From positions 1 through 64,000 of the forward strand of contig NZ_VTHK01000019.1 in NCBI RefSeq assembly GCF_009765355.1: 64,000 bases of DNA. The letters are read 5' to 3'. The notes beneath the pieces are model-generated. The model ran no database searches. It was not told the origin of the DNA and saw only the letters and a list, made by a program, of their open reading frames with translations. Position numbers and translations under genes: made by a program. This stretch comes from Amycolatopsis anabasis. Lineage in GTDB: Bacteria > Actinomycetota > Actinomycetes > Mycobacteriales > Pseudonocardiaceae. Shown here in pieces: positions 26,160 to 34,860 of the stretch (position 1 is its first letter; every line of letters starts with the position of its first letter).

Positions 26160-27223
26160 TCGGTGTAGCCGCGGTGGTCGCCGCGGTAGAAGGTGGCCGG
26201 GTCGGCGGGCGTGAACGGCCCGCCGGCGCGGAGCCTGGCCACCAGATCGGGGTTGGCGATGTACAGCGTGCCGAAGGCCAGCATGTCGGCCAGCCCGTCC
26301 GGGACCAGGTGCAGATCCGCCACTCCGGCGGGCCAGGAGTCTTCGGTCTCGTGCGGGTTGAGCAGGAACACGCCGGGCCACCGGTAACGCAGCGCTTCGG
26401 TCAACTTCCGGTGCCCGGGGAATTCGAACAGGTGCAGGTACGCGAGGTCGTCGCGCAGTTCGTCGATCAGCGCGAGGTAGAGCTCGTCGACGTCGTCCTC
26501 GGTGAGGCCGAACGCGGTGCAGCCCGGCGAGATGCGCAGGGCCACGCGCTCGGGACCGATCGCCGCGGCCACGGCGTCGACGAGTTCGAGCGCGAACCGG
26601 GTGCGGTTGCGCACGGTTCCGCCATAGCGATCGGTGCGCCGGTTCGCGTTGCTGGAGAGGAACTGCTGGATCAGGTAACCGTAGGCGCCGTGCAGTTCTA
26701 CACCGTCGAAGCCCGCGCGGATCGCGTTGTCCGCGGCGGCCGCGAACTCGTCGATCGTCTCCCGGACCTCGCCGGTGCTCAGTTCCCGCGGAACCGGGTA
26801 GGGCTTGCGCACCGCCGGATCGCTGCGCACCCGGACCTGGCCCTCGGCCGGTATCGGCGAGGGGGCGACCGGATGACGCCCCGCACCCAGCAGTTCGGGG
26901 TGGCTGTTGCGACCGGCATGCATGAGCTGGGCGTAGATCCGTCCGCCCGCGGCGTGGACCGCCGCGGTGACCGGGCACCAGGACTCGGTCTGCCGCTCGC
27001 TGTGCAGACCGGGCATATCGGTGTACCCCTGGCCGACCGCGCAGGGGTGTGCGGCTTCCGCGATGATCAACCCGGCGGTGGCGCGCTGCGCGTAGTACTC
27101 GGCCATCAGCGGGGTCGCGGAGAGTCCGTCGCCGTAGGCACGGCGGCGGGTCAGCGGCGCCATGGCCACCCGGTTGGGCAGCGTGAGTGCGCCGAGGTTG
27201 ATCGGATCGAAGACGTCCGGCAT
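26135..27223 (-). CDS. old yellow enzyme family NADH:flavin oxidoreductase
   Basis: A 362-residue FMN TIM barrel. Family blocks: LPNRVAMAPLTRRRA, YAQRATAGLIIAEA, QLMHAGRNSHPELLGAG, FDGVELHGAYGYLIQQFLS, and NRRTDRYGGTVRNRTRF. Closest relatives reduce activated alkenes, N-ethylmaleimide or nitro compounds (NemA/OYE class). I start it at the ATG at 27223 (MPDVFDPINLGAL); upstream in-frame codons run into the AsnC gene. A single gene, convergent with iolD; the true substrate is unknown. Confidence 0.92.
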   Translation of the reverse strand: MPDVFDPINLGALTLPNRVAMAPLTRRRAYGDGLSATPLMAEYYAQRATAGLIIAEAAHPCAVGQGYTDMPGLHSERQTESWCPVTAAVHAAGGRIYAQLMHAGRNSHPELLGAGRHPVAPSPIPAEGQVRVRSDPAVRKPYPVPRELSTGEVRETIDEFAAAADNAIRAGFDGVELHGAYGYLIQQFLSSNANRRTDRYGGTVRNRTRFALELVDAVAAAIGPERVALRISPGCTAFGLTEDDVDELYLALIDELRDDLAYLHLFEFPGHRKLTEALRYRWPGVFLLNPHETEDSWPAGVADLHLVPDGLADMLAFGTLYIANPDLVARLRAGGPFTPADPATFYRGDHRGYTDYPVLEPV

Positions 27224-27354
27224 CGAACGGGCTCCTTTTCGGAATGGGTGAACACTCGCCAAGGTCGCCCGTGCTCCGCGCGGGAACCCAGCCGGACGGG
27301 GTTTTCGCGCACTATCCGACACCGAGTGCGGTGGTTGCGGCGAAATCCGACAGG

Positions 27355-28326
27355 TCAGCCGATGGGTAGCCCGGCGCATTTCAGCGTGCGCATGATCGGC
27401 GCGGTCTCGACCTGGCGGACCGCGGCCAGCGCCGCCACCGGCCCGGTCAGGTAGGCGTAGAGCGCCCGGGAGTTCCGGCAGAGCACGTTGGCGTACAGGT
27501 TGGCCGGGCCCGTGGTCGCCGCCGCGAAGGTCACCTCCGGATGCCGCGCCAGCGCCTCGCCGACCGCGACGACTTCGCTCGGCGCCACCGACAGCCACAA
27601 CGTCGCCGAGGTCCCGAAGCCGACCCGGCGGGCGTCGAAGTCCAGATCGAAGTACAGCGTGCCGGATTCCCGCAGTTCAGCCAACCGGCGACGGACCGTG
27701 GTCTCCGACCAGCCGGTCCGCGCGGCCAGTTCCCGGTTCCCGGTGCGGCCGTCACCTTCCAGCGCCGACAGCAGCCGTCTGTCCTCTTCGGACAGCGGCA
27801 CGGGTTCCTCCGGTGGCGCGGTGACGGGCGCCCGCAACCGATCGACCTGCTCGGTGGTGAGCGGCCCGTTCTTGGTCAGCGCACTCCGTTCGCCGCCGAA
27901 GAAAACGTGCAGGACGCAGTGCGCGCCGACCCCGATCACCCGCGGGGTGCGCGGCAGCCGGTCCAACAGGACGGATTCGCCGTCCCCGTTGACGCTGGTC
28001 CGGACCATGCAGAGGATCTCCGCGCCACCGGACACCAGGTGCACCCAGGAGGTGTCGTTCCGCGCGACGAGTGCCCGCGCGATGGACGTCGAGGCGTCCG
28101 GGGCGCAGCGGACGCGGACCAGCCACTGCTCCTCGCCCACTGCCTGCGGCCGGGTCAGCCCCAGCACCCGCACCGCGCCATCGGACCGGAGGCGGGTGTA
28201 GCGGCGGGCGACCGTCTGGTCGGACACCCCGAGCACCTCGGCGATCCGGCTGAACGGCGCCCGGCCGTCGGCCTGCAGCACCTGCAGCAACGCCAGATCG
28301 AGGTCGTCGAACGAGCGCAGCGGCAT
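27355..28326 (-). CDS. tandem Lrp/AsnC-type transcriptional regulator (two HTH units)
   Basis: A 323-residue fusion of two AsnC modules. The first has an HTH at about residues 8-55 (DLALLQVLQADGRAPF, VSDQTVARRYTRLRSDG) and a ligand-like domain to about 150. The second has an HTH at about 178-225 (DRRLLSALEGDGRTGNREL, SETTVRRRLAELRESGT) and a second sensor domain to the end. Normal Lrp/AsnC proteins carry one copy in 150 residues. Duplicated forms occur in actinobacteria. It lies 9 bases beyond a flavin oxidoreductase gene, which may be its target or partner. Confidence 0.87.
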   Translation of the reverse strand: MPLRSFDDLDLALLQVLQADGRAPFSRIAEVLGVSDQTVARRYTRLRSDGAVRVLGLTRPQAVGEEQWLVRVRCAPDASTSIARALVARNDTSWVHLVSGGAEILCMVRTSVNGDGESVLLDRLPRTPRVIGVGAHCVLHVFFGGERSALTKNGPLTTEQVDRLRAPVTAPPEEPVPLSEEDRRLLSALEGDGRTGNRELAARTGWSETTVRRRLAELRESGTLYFDLDFDARRVGFGTSATLWLSVAPSEVVAVGEALARHPEVTFAAATTGPANLYANVLCRNSRALYAYLTGPVAALAAVRQVETAPIMRTLKCAGLPIG

Positions 28327-28335
28327 TCAGGGAGC

Positions 28336-29400
28336 CTAACCGGACAGTCCGAGCAGTTGCCGGATCTCGTGCACCGCGCTGCGGCCCGCGCGGGTCGCGC
28401 CGATCGTGCTGGCCGACGGGCCGTAGCCGACCAGGTGCAGCCGGGGTTCGGCGACCACCCGGGTGCCGTCCATCCGGATCCCGCCACCGGGTTCGCGCAG
28501 GTGCAGCGGTGCCAGGTGGTCGATCGAGGCGCGGAAACCGGTCGCCCAGAGGATCACGTCGGCGCGCTGTTCGGTGCCGTCGGCCCAGACCACGCCGTGC
28601 GGGGTGATCCGCTCGAACATCGGTTCGCGGTCGAGGATCCCGGCCTCGCGGGCACGCGCGACCTCGGGGGTGAGGGTCAGCCCGGTCACGCTCACCACGC
28701 TCGCGGGCGGGCGTCCGGCGCGCACCGCGCGTTCGACCTTGGCCACCGCGGCGCGGCCGTCTTCGGGGGTGAACGGGCCCTCGTGGAACACCGGCGGCCT
28801 GCGGGTGACCCAGGTGGTGCCGCGCGCGACGGTCGCGATCTCGGTCAGCAACTGCACCGCCGAGGTGCCGCCGCCGACCACGATCACGTGCTTACCGCGG
28901 AACTCCTCGCGCCCGGTGTAGTCCGCGGTGTGCAACTGGCGGCCGGTGAACGTCTCCTGGCCGGGATAGTGCGGCCAGAACGGGCGGTCCCAGGTGCCGG
29001 TCGCGTTGATCACCGCGCGGGCCGCCCAGGATTCGGCGGCGCTCTCCACCAGCAGCCGGTCGCCGTGGTGGCGGACCGCGAGCACGTCGACCGGGCGGCG
29101 GACCGGCAGGTCGTAGACGCGTTCGAAGCGGTCGAAGTATTCGGAGACGACGTCGGCGGCCGGGCGGTCGCCGTCCGGGGTGCCGAGCGCCATCCCGGGC
29201 AGATCGTGCAGGCCGTGCACCCGGTCCAGCTTCAGCGACGGCCAGCGGTACTGCCAGGCGCCCCCGGCCCGTTTGCCGTGATCGAGGACCACGAATCCGG
29301 AGTCGTTGGGCAACCCCGCCCGGCGCAGGAAGTAGGCGGCCGACAGTCCCGCCTGCCCCGCGCCGATCACCACGACGTCGGTTTCATGATCCGCGTTCAC
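28336..29400 (-). CDS. FAD/NAD(P)-binding oxidoreductase (flavin monooxygenase-like)
   Basis: A 354-residue two-dinucleotide-binding protein: FAD motif VVIGAGQAGLSAAYFLRRAG at the N terminus, NAD(P) motif VIVVGGGTSAVQLL near residue 170, and the ATGF segment (WATGFRASIDHLAPLH) near the C terminus. The arrangement resembles small FMO/CzcO-type proteins. It is 69 bases from the DinB-fold gene and reads in the same direction as the AsnC fusion. Substrate unknown. Confidence 0.88.
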   Translation of the reverse strand: MNADHETDVVVIGAGQAGLSAAYFLRRAGLPNDSGFVVLDHGKRAGGAWQYRWPSLKLDRVHGLHDLPGMALGTPDGDRPAADVVSEYFDRFERVYDLPVRRPVDVLAVRHHGDRLLVESAAESWAARAVINATGTWDRPFWPHYPGQETFTGRQLHTADYTGREEFRGKHVIVVGGGTSAVQLLTEIATVARGTTWVTRRPPVFHEGPFTPEDGRAAVAKVERAVRAGRPPASVVSVTGLTLTPEVARAREAGILDREPMFERITPHGVVWADGTEQRADVILWATGFRASIDHLAPLHLREPGGGIRMDGTRVVAEPRLHLVGYGPSASTIGATRAGRSAVHEIRQLLGLSG

Positions 29401-29469
29401 ACCCGGTCCAACGCCCCTTCCCCCGCCGCGCTTCCCCGCGAGGACGTGGGCCAGGGCACGTTCCGCACG

Positions 29470-30276
29470 TCAGGCGGGGTGGAAGAGGGCGATCAGGCGG
29501 GTGGCGAGCCAGGGGCGGCGGCCCCAGGCGAACACCTTCCCGGTGAGGGCCGCACGCAGCTGGCCGATGCGGCCGTAGGTGAGCAGGAGCGCGGTCACCG
29601 GTTCGAAACTGAGGTGCACGTCGATCCGGTCCGGCGCCGGCGGCCCGACCACCAGGTGCCCGTCGCGGAACTGGTAGAGGTAACTTTCCTGACCCCGCAA
29701 CCGGAATTCGTAGGTGGCCGTATGCCCGGCCGCGCGGTCCGGGTGCACCCAACCGGGCAAGATCTGCTGCTGGCCGCGCAGGATCATCGGCACCAGTTCC
29801 GCGCGGATCGGCCAGGGGCGCCCGAACGCCCGCGCGATGTCGTGGCCGTGCACCACGAACTCGCCGATCAGGGTGCCCAGCGCCCGGTCGGCCCGCACGC
29901 GCTGGTCCCCGTCGAAGTTCATCATCGGCTGGTCGTCACCGAACCGCTCGACGTTCTCCAGCAACGAATCGAGGCCCTCGCGGAGGATCGCCGCCAGCTT
30001 CGCCGGATCGCGGGTGGGCAGGGTGCGCACCTGTTCCGCGTTGAACGCGGGCAGTTCGGCCACCCGCGACGGCCAGGTGCCCCCGCCGAGCGCGAGATCC
30101 CGGTACCGGGCGGGCTCCCTCGCCACATGCCCGAGCACATCCGTGACGGACCAGCCCGGGGTGGCCGGAACCGGAGCATCCGGATCGGGGACGGACAGCA
30201 CCAGATCGACGAACTCGTCGGCGGTCGCCGCGGCCTCCCGGAGGAGGTCCGCCCTGCTGATCGGTACCGTTCGCAT
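29470..30276 (-). CDS. maleylpyruvate isomerase-like, mycothiol-dependent DinB-fold protein
   Basis: A 268-residue protein with an N-terminal DinB/MDMPI helical bundle (ADLLREAAATADEFVDLV, PGWSVTDVLGHVAREPARY, GEFVVHGHDIARAFGRPWPI) and a C-terminal SCP2-like part. The histidines in VLGHV and HGHD form the expected metal site. Family members use mycothiol, which fits an actinomycete. I start at ATG 30276 (MRTVPISRADLL). It is divergent from a TetR gene; the 74-base gap includes GTTGACAGAGTTGAGACAAG, possibly the promoter and operator. Confidence 0.85.
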   Translation of the reverse strand: MRTVPISRADLLREAAATADEFVDLVLSVPDPDAPVPATPGWSVTDVLGHVAREPARYRDLALGGGTWPSRVAELPAFNAEQVRTLPTRDPAKLAAILREGLDSLLENVERFGDDQPMMNFDGDQRVRADRALGTLIGEFVVHGHDIARAFGRPWPIRAELVPMILRGQQQILPGWVHPDRAAGHTATYEFRLRGQESYLYQFRDGHLVVGPPAPDRIDVHLSFEPVTALLLTYGRIGQLRAALTGKVFAWGRRPWLATRLIALFHPA

Positions 30277-30350
30277 GGGCCAAGTGAAACAACTTGTCTC
30301 AACTCTGTCAACAACTGCGACATCCTGTTTCACCAGTAGGATCGACGATC

Positions 30351-30956
30351 GTGCCTGGTGAAAGCCGTCCGTTGCGGGCCGATGCCGAGCGGACCGTGCG
30401 CGCGATCCTGGAAGCCGCGGAACGGCTGCTCGCGCGGCATCCGACGGCGACCATGGAACAGATCGCCGAGGCGGCCGGGGTTTCCCGGGCCACCGTGCAC
30501 CGGCGGTTCGCCACCCGCGAGGCGCTTCTGGACGCCATGGCCGAATCCGCGATCCGGCAACTGAAGGACGCGGTCGACGCGGCGCGCGTCGAGACCGCCC
30601 CGCCCCTCGTCGCCCTGCACCAGGCCACCGTGAACGTGCTGCGGGTGAAGATGGGGCGGCGCTTCGCCTTCCGCCACCTCTCCCCGGCGAACCCGCGGGT
30701 CGCCAGGCTCCAAGCCGAACTGTCCGAACAGTCCGACGCCTGGTTCCGCCGCATGCGCGATGCGGGGATGCTGGCCCAGCACGTCGACCCGGTCTGGGCG
30801 CGCCGGGTCTACTACGCGCTCGTCAACGAGGCGTTCGACGACGGCGAGGACGACCCGGACGAACTCGCCACCCGGATCGTGCGCACCCTGTTCAACGGCG
30901 TCGGAGGCGACGAAGAACGGCGAGGAGAACGAGCAGTGCGGCCGCGCCGGCGATGA
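30351..30956 (+). CDS. TetR family transcriptional regulator
   Basis: A 201-residue repressor with HTH at about residues 15-58 (TVRAILEAAERLLARHPTA, AAGVSRATVHRRFATREAL). GTG at 30351 is my start; an upstream in-frame ATG at 30294 would cover the promoter region. Divergent from the DinB-fold gene, which it probably controls. Its last 65 bases lie antisense to the 3' end of coxG, and the C-terminal tail (RRGERAVRPRRR) is basic and low-complexity, so part of that tail may be a late extension. Confidence 0.88.
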   Translation: MPGESRPLRADAERTVRAILEAAERLLARHPTATMEQIAEAAGVSRATVHRRFATREALLDAMAESAIRQLKDAVDAARVETAPPLVALHQATVNVLRVKMGRRFAFRHLSPANPRVARLQAELSEQSDAWFRRMRDAGMLAQHVDPVWARRVYYALVNEAFDDGEDDPDELATRIVRTLFNGVGGDEERRGERAVRPRRR

Positions 30957-31602
30957 GCGGGGCCAGGCGCTTGGCAACCGGGGCGCCCGCGAGGTCGACG
31001 AGGTCGATCGCCTCGGTTTCCCGGTTGTTCTCGACCGTGGTCAGTTTCGGCGATGCGGATTCGGCCGGTTTCTCCGGCTCCGGTTCGGCGGCGGTGCCTG
31101 GCTTCTCGGGCTCCGGTTCCGCGGCGGTGGCGCCTGGCTTCTCCGGCTCCGGTTCCGCGGTGGTGCCCAGTTTCTCGGCCAGGCAGGCGGCGAACGAGTC
31201 CAGGATCTTCCCGCCGACCTCGGAGATCAGACCGCGGCCGAACTGCGCCGGTTTGCCGGTGACCTGCAGATCTGTCGCCACCGTGCCCCGGGTCCGGTCC
31301 CCTTCCGCGGCGAGGGTGACCGTCACCGTGGCCGACGCGGTGCCCGCGCCCCGGGCGTCCTTCCCGGATGCCTTGATCACCACCTTTCGCGCGGCCTCGT
31401 CCCTCTCCAGGAACTCACCGGATCCCTTGTACAGCAAGGAGATCGGCCCGAGCTTGACCTTCACCGTCCCCTGGAAGGCAGCGCCGTCCACCCCCTTGAG
31501 GGTGGCGCCGGGCATGCACGGCGCCACCCGTTCCGGGTCGATCACGGCTTGCCACACCTCCTCCACGCTCGCCGGAACGGTGAACTCGTGGTCGAGGCGC
31601 AC
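30892..31602 (-). CDS. coxG: CoxG-type SRPBCC protein with membrane anchor
   Basis: Residues 1-145 form a CoxG/SRPBCC domain (MRLDHEFTVPASVEEVWQAV, PCMPGATLKGVDG, LGPISLLYKGSGEFLERDE). Then comes a linker of three PEPEKP repeats, and a C-terminal hydrophobic segment (APLIAGAAALLVLLAVL) ending in RRLRRR. CoxG is thought to tether CO-dehydrogenase-type hydroxylases to the inner face of the membrane, which the anchor supports. It is the last gene of the coxS-L-M-G run, 28 bases after coxM. Confidence 0.9.
   Translation of the reverse strand: MRLDHEFTVPASVEEVWQAVIDPERVAPCMPGATLKGVDGAAFQGTVKVKLGPISLLYKGSGEFLERDEAARKVVIKASGKDARGAGTASATVTVTLAAEGDRTRGTVATDLQVTGKPAQFGRGLISEVGGKILDSFAACLAEKLGTTAEPEPEKPGATAAEPEPEKPGTAAEPEPEKPAESASPKLTTVENNRETEAIDLVDLAGAPVAKRLAPLIAGAAALLVLLAVLRRLRRR
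31065..31165. repeat. three-copy direct repeat in coxG linker
   Basis: Three copies of a 32-36 base unit containing CTTCTCCGGCTCCGGTTC lie head to tail within coxG and encode the AEPEPEKPG linker repeats. The copies are close to identical, so expansion or contraction by slippage would stay in frame. Confidence 0.85.
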
Positions 31603-31630
31603 GGACCGATCTCCTTTCTGTCGGGTCGAA

Positions 31631-32485
31631 TCAGACGGTCACCGCGGCCGTGACGGCCCGCCCGGTGAGTACCTTCGCCAGGTGCTGCCGATACTCCGCG
31701 TCCGCGTTGGCGTCCGCGGCCGGGCTGGTGCCCTCGGCGGCGTGCTCGGCCGCCGCCCGGATCGACTCGGCGTTCGCGGGCTGCCCGACGAGCGCCTGCT
31801 CCACCGCGGTCGCGCGGATCGGCGTCGCGGCCATATTCGTCAGCCCGACCCGCGCCTCGGCGATGGTGCCGCCGTCCACCCGGACGGCCGCCGCGACGGC
31901 CACCATGGACCAGGCCTGGGCGACCCGGTTGAACTTCTCGTAGTGCGCGTGCCACCCGGTGTACTTGGGCACCCGCACTTCGACTAGGATCTCCTCGACC
32001 CGCATCGCGGTGGTGAAGTAGTCCTCGAAGAACTCGGCGGCGCGCACCGTGCGGCGGCCGTCCATCCCGCACACCACCATCTCCGCGTCCAGCGCGAGCA
32101 CCGGCGCGAGCAGATCACCGGCCGGATCGGCGTGCGCGATCGACCCGCCGAAGGTGCCGCGGTGCCGGATCTGGGGATCCGCCACGGTGTCGGTGGCGCG
32201 GGCCAGCAGCGCGGCGTGCTCGGCGATCAGCGGATCGCGCTGCACGTCGTAGTGCGTGGTCATCGCGCCGACCACCAGCGTGTCGCCCTCCTCGCGCACA
32301 CCGCGCAACTCGGCGATCTTGCCCAGGTCGACCAGTTTCGTCGGCGCGGCGAGCCGCATCCGCAGCACCGGCAGCAGGCTCTGCCCGCCCGCGATCACCT
32401 TGGCGTCCTCGCCGCCCTCGGCGAGTGCGCGCACGGCATCGTCCACAGTGGATGGTGCGACGTAGTCGAAGGCCGCGGGGATCAC
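31631..32485 (-). CDS. coxM: molybdenum hydroxylase FAD-binding subunit (CoxM/XdhB type)
   Basis: A 284-residue medium subunit with FAD motifs AGGQSLLPVLRMRLA (near residue 32) and GGSIAHADPAGDL (near 110), followed by the CO_deh_flav_C region. It passes electrons from the 2Fe-2S clusters of CoxS to the acceptor. GTG start at 32485 with GAGGAGG 6 bases upstream and a GTGA overlap with coxL. A longer open frame upstream is antisense-like noise over coxL. Confidence 0.93.
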   Translation of the reverse strand: MIPAAFDYVAPSTVDDAVRALAEGGEDAKVIAGGQSLLPVLRMRLAAPTKLVDLGKIAELRGVREEGDTLVVGAMTTHYDVQRDPLIAEHAALLARATDTVADPQIRHRGTFGGSIAHADPAGDLLAPVLALDAEMVVCGMDGRRTVRAAEFFEDYFTTAMRVEEILVEVRVPKYTGWHAHYEKFNRVAQAWSMVAVAAAVRVDGGTIAEARVGLTNMAATPIRATAVEQALVGQPANAESIRAAAEHAAEGTSPAADANADAEYRQHLAKVLTGRAVTAAVTV

Positions 32486-34860
32486 TGGGCACCTCCTCGT
32501 GCGGACTGGATCGCCGACCACACCCGCATCGGCGAACAGGGCATCTCGACTTCGTTCACCCCGAGATGGCGCACCGCGTCGATCACCGCGTTGACCACCG
32601 CGGGAGTGGAGGCAATCGTCCCGGCCTCGCCGACTCCCTTGACCCCCAACGGGTTCGTGGTCGACGGCGTCTCGGTGCGGTCGGTGGTGAAGGACGGCAG
32701 ATCGGCGGCCGAGGGCAGCAGGTAGTCGGCGAACGTGCCGGTGGTGAGCGTGCCGCCTTCGTCGTGCACCGCCTCCTCGTACAGGGCCTGCGCGATGCCC
32801 TGCGCCAGCCCGCCGTGCACCTGACCGTCCACGATCAACGGGTTGACCACCTTGCCGACGTCGTCGACGCAGACGTACGACCGCAGGTTCACCCGCCCGG
32901 TCTCGGTGTCCACCTCGGCGGCGCACAGGTGCGTGCCGTGCGGGAACGAGAAGTTCTCCGGATCGTAGGTGGCGTCCGAATCCAGCGAGGGCTCGATGCC
33001 GTCGGGCAGGTTGTGCGCGGCGAACACCGCGTTCGCGACGTCCTGGATGGCGGTCGCGGATTCGGTCCCCCGCACCGAGAACTTGCCCTGGGTGAACTCG
33101 AGGTCGTCCTCGGAGCATTCCATCAGATGCGCGGCGATCGTGCGGGCTTTCTCGATCACCTTGTCCGCGGCCTTGAGCACCGCGATCCCGCCGACCGCGA
33201 GGGACCGCGAACCGTAGGTGTCCAGCCCCTTGTGCGAGGTGTGGGTGTCGCCGTGCAACACTTCGACGTCATCGAACGGAATCCCGAGCCGGTCGGCCAC
33301 GATCTGGCTCCACGCCGTCTCGTGCCCCTGGCCGTGCGCCGAGGATCCGGTGACCACCTCGACCTTGCCGCTCGGCAGCATCCGGATCGACGCGTGCTCC
33401 CAGCCGCCGGCGCCGTAGTCGAGCGAGCCGAGCACGCGGGACGGCGCCAGCCCGCACATCTCGGTGAACGTGGAGATGCCGATGCCGAGCTGGACCGGAT
33501 CGTTCGCGGCCCGCCGCTCGGCCTGTTCGCGGCGCAGCCCGTCGTAGTCGAACAGTTCCTTGGCCTTCGCGGTCGCGGCCTCGTAGTTGCCGGAGTCGTA
33601 GGTCAGCGTCGACACCGTGGTGTACGGGAACTCCTCGTGCTTGATCCAGTTCTTCTCGCGGATCTCCAGCGGGTCCATGCTTAGCTCGGCGGCGAGTTCG
33701 TCCATCATCCGCTCGATGGCGAAGGTCGCCTCCGGCCGCCCGGCGCCGCGGTAGGCGTCGGTCAGCGTGGTGTTGGTGAACACGTTGGTGCACGCGAAGC
33801 GGTACGCCGGGATCTTGTAGATCGCGTTGAACATGAACGCGCCGAGGATCGGCACGCCGGGGCCGACCAGGCCGAGGTACGCGCCCATATCGGCGAGCAG
33901 TTCGACCTTGAGCCCGGTGACCGTGCCGTCGCGGTTGGCCGAGATCGTGATGTCCTGGATCTGGTCGCGCCCGTGGTGCGCGGCGAGCATGGTCTCCGAA
34001 CGGGACTCGGTCCATTTCACCGGCCGGCCGAGCTTCCGCGCGATCAGCAGCGCGGCCAGTTCCTCGGGCAGCACGGCGATCTTGCCGCCGAAGCCGCCGC
34101 CGACATCCGGCGCGATCACCCGGAGCTTGTGCTCGGGCAGGCCCAGGGTGAGCGCGGACATCGTCTTGAGGATGTGCGGGATCTGGGTCGCCGACCACAT
34201 GGTCACCTGCGGGCCGGTCGGGTCGACCACACAGGACCGCGGTTCCATGAACGCCGGAACCAGGCGCTGCTGGCGGAACCGGCGTTTGAGTACGACCTCG
34301 GCGCTGCCGATGGCCGCTTCGACATCGCCGCCGGACCCGGCGTCACCGGAATCGAAGACCCACAACGCGTTCTTGTTGGTGCCCAGTTCCTCGTGCACCA
34401 GCGGGGCGCCCTCGGCGAGGGCGTTCTCCAGGCCGAGCACGACCGGGAGTTCGTCGTAGTCGACGTCGATCTTGTCCAGCGCGTCCCGCGCCTCGTAGGC
34501 GCTGCGGGCCGCCACGATCGCGACGCCCTCACCGGCGAAGTTGACCGTGTCCGCGGCGAGCAGCGGTCGGCGGGGATGCTTCATGTCCGGCGTGATCGGC
34601 CAGGCGCACGGCAACGCGATCGAGGAGTCCGGGTCCAGATCGGTGGCCGTGAAGACACCGAGCACGCCGGGCATCGACCGGGCATCGCTGGTGTCGATGT
34701 TGGTGATCCGGGCGTGCGCGAACGGGCTGCGCAGCACGGCGAGGTGCAGCATGCCGGGCAGCGCCAGGTTGTCCGTCCACCGGGTGCGGCCGGTGATCAG
34801 CCGCTCGTCTTCCTTGCGAAGCCGGGCCTTCCCGACCTCCGGCTCGACCGTGGCGGTCAT
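32482..34860 (-). CDS. coxL: molybdopterin-binding large subunit, form II CO dehydrogenase-like
   Basis: A 792-residue aldehyde-oxidase/xanthine-dehydrogenase-family large subunit with the Moco-binding blocks DVGGGFGGK, DAYRGAGRPEA, SSAHGQGHETAWSQI and GVKGVGEAGTI. The active-site loop reads AYRGAGR (residues 369-375). True form I CO dehydrogenases have AYxCSFR there, so this is the form II type, whose substrate is often not CO. ATG start at 34860 overlaps the coxS stop by one base (TAATG). Cofactor maturation genes xdhC, moxR, coxE and mobA-like are on the same strand farther upstream. Confidence 0.93.
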   Translation of the reverse strand: MTATVEPEVGKARLRKEDERLITGRTRWTDNLALPGMLHLAVLRSPFAHARITNIDTSDARSMPGVLGVFTATDLDPDSSIALPCAWPITPDMKHPRRPLLAADTVNFAGEGVAIVAARSAYEARDALDKIDVDYDELPVVLGLENALAEGAPLVHEELGTNKNALWVFDSGDAGSGGDVEAAIGSAEVVLKRRFRQQRLVPAFMEPRSCVVDPTGPQVTMWSATQIPHILKTMSALTLGLPEHKLRVIAPDVGGGFGGKIAVLPEELAALLIARKLGRPVKWTESRSETMLAAHHGRDQIQDITISANRDGTVTGLKVELLADMGAYLGLVGPGVPILGAFMFNAIYKIPAYRFACTNVFTNTTLTDAYRGAGRPEATFAIERMMDELAAELSMDPLEIREKNWIKHEEFPYTTVSTLTYDSGNYEAATAKAKELFDYDGLRREQAERRAANDPVQLGIGISTFTEMCGLAPSRVLGSLDYGAGGWEHASIRMLPSGKVEVVTGSSAHGQGHETAWSQIVADRLGIPFDDVEVLHGDTHTSHKGLDTYGSRSLAVGGIAVLKAADKVIEKARTIAAHLMECSEDDLEFTQGKFSVRGTESATAIQDVANAVFAAHNLPDGIEPSLDSDATYDPENFSFPHGTHLCAAEVDTETGRVNLRSYVCVDDVGKVVNPLIVDGQVHGGLAQGIAQALYEEAVHDEGGTLTTGTFADYLLPSAADLPSFTTDRTETPSTTNPLGVKGVGEAGTIASTPAVVNAVIDAVRHLGVNEVEMPCSPMRVWSAIQSARGGAQ

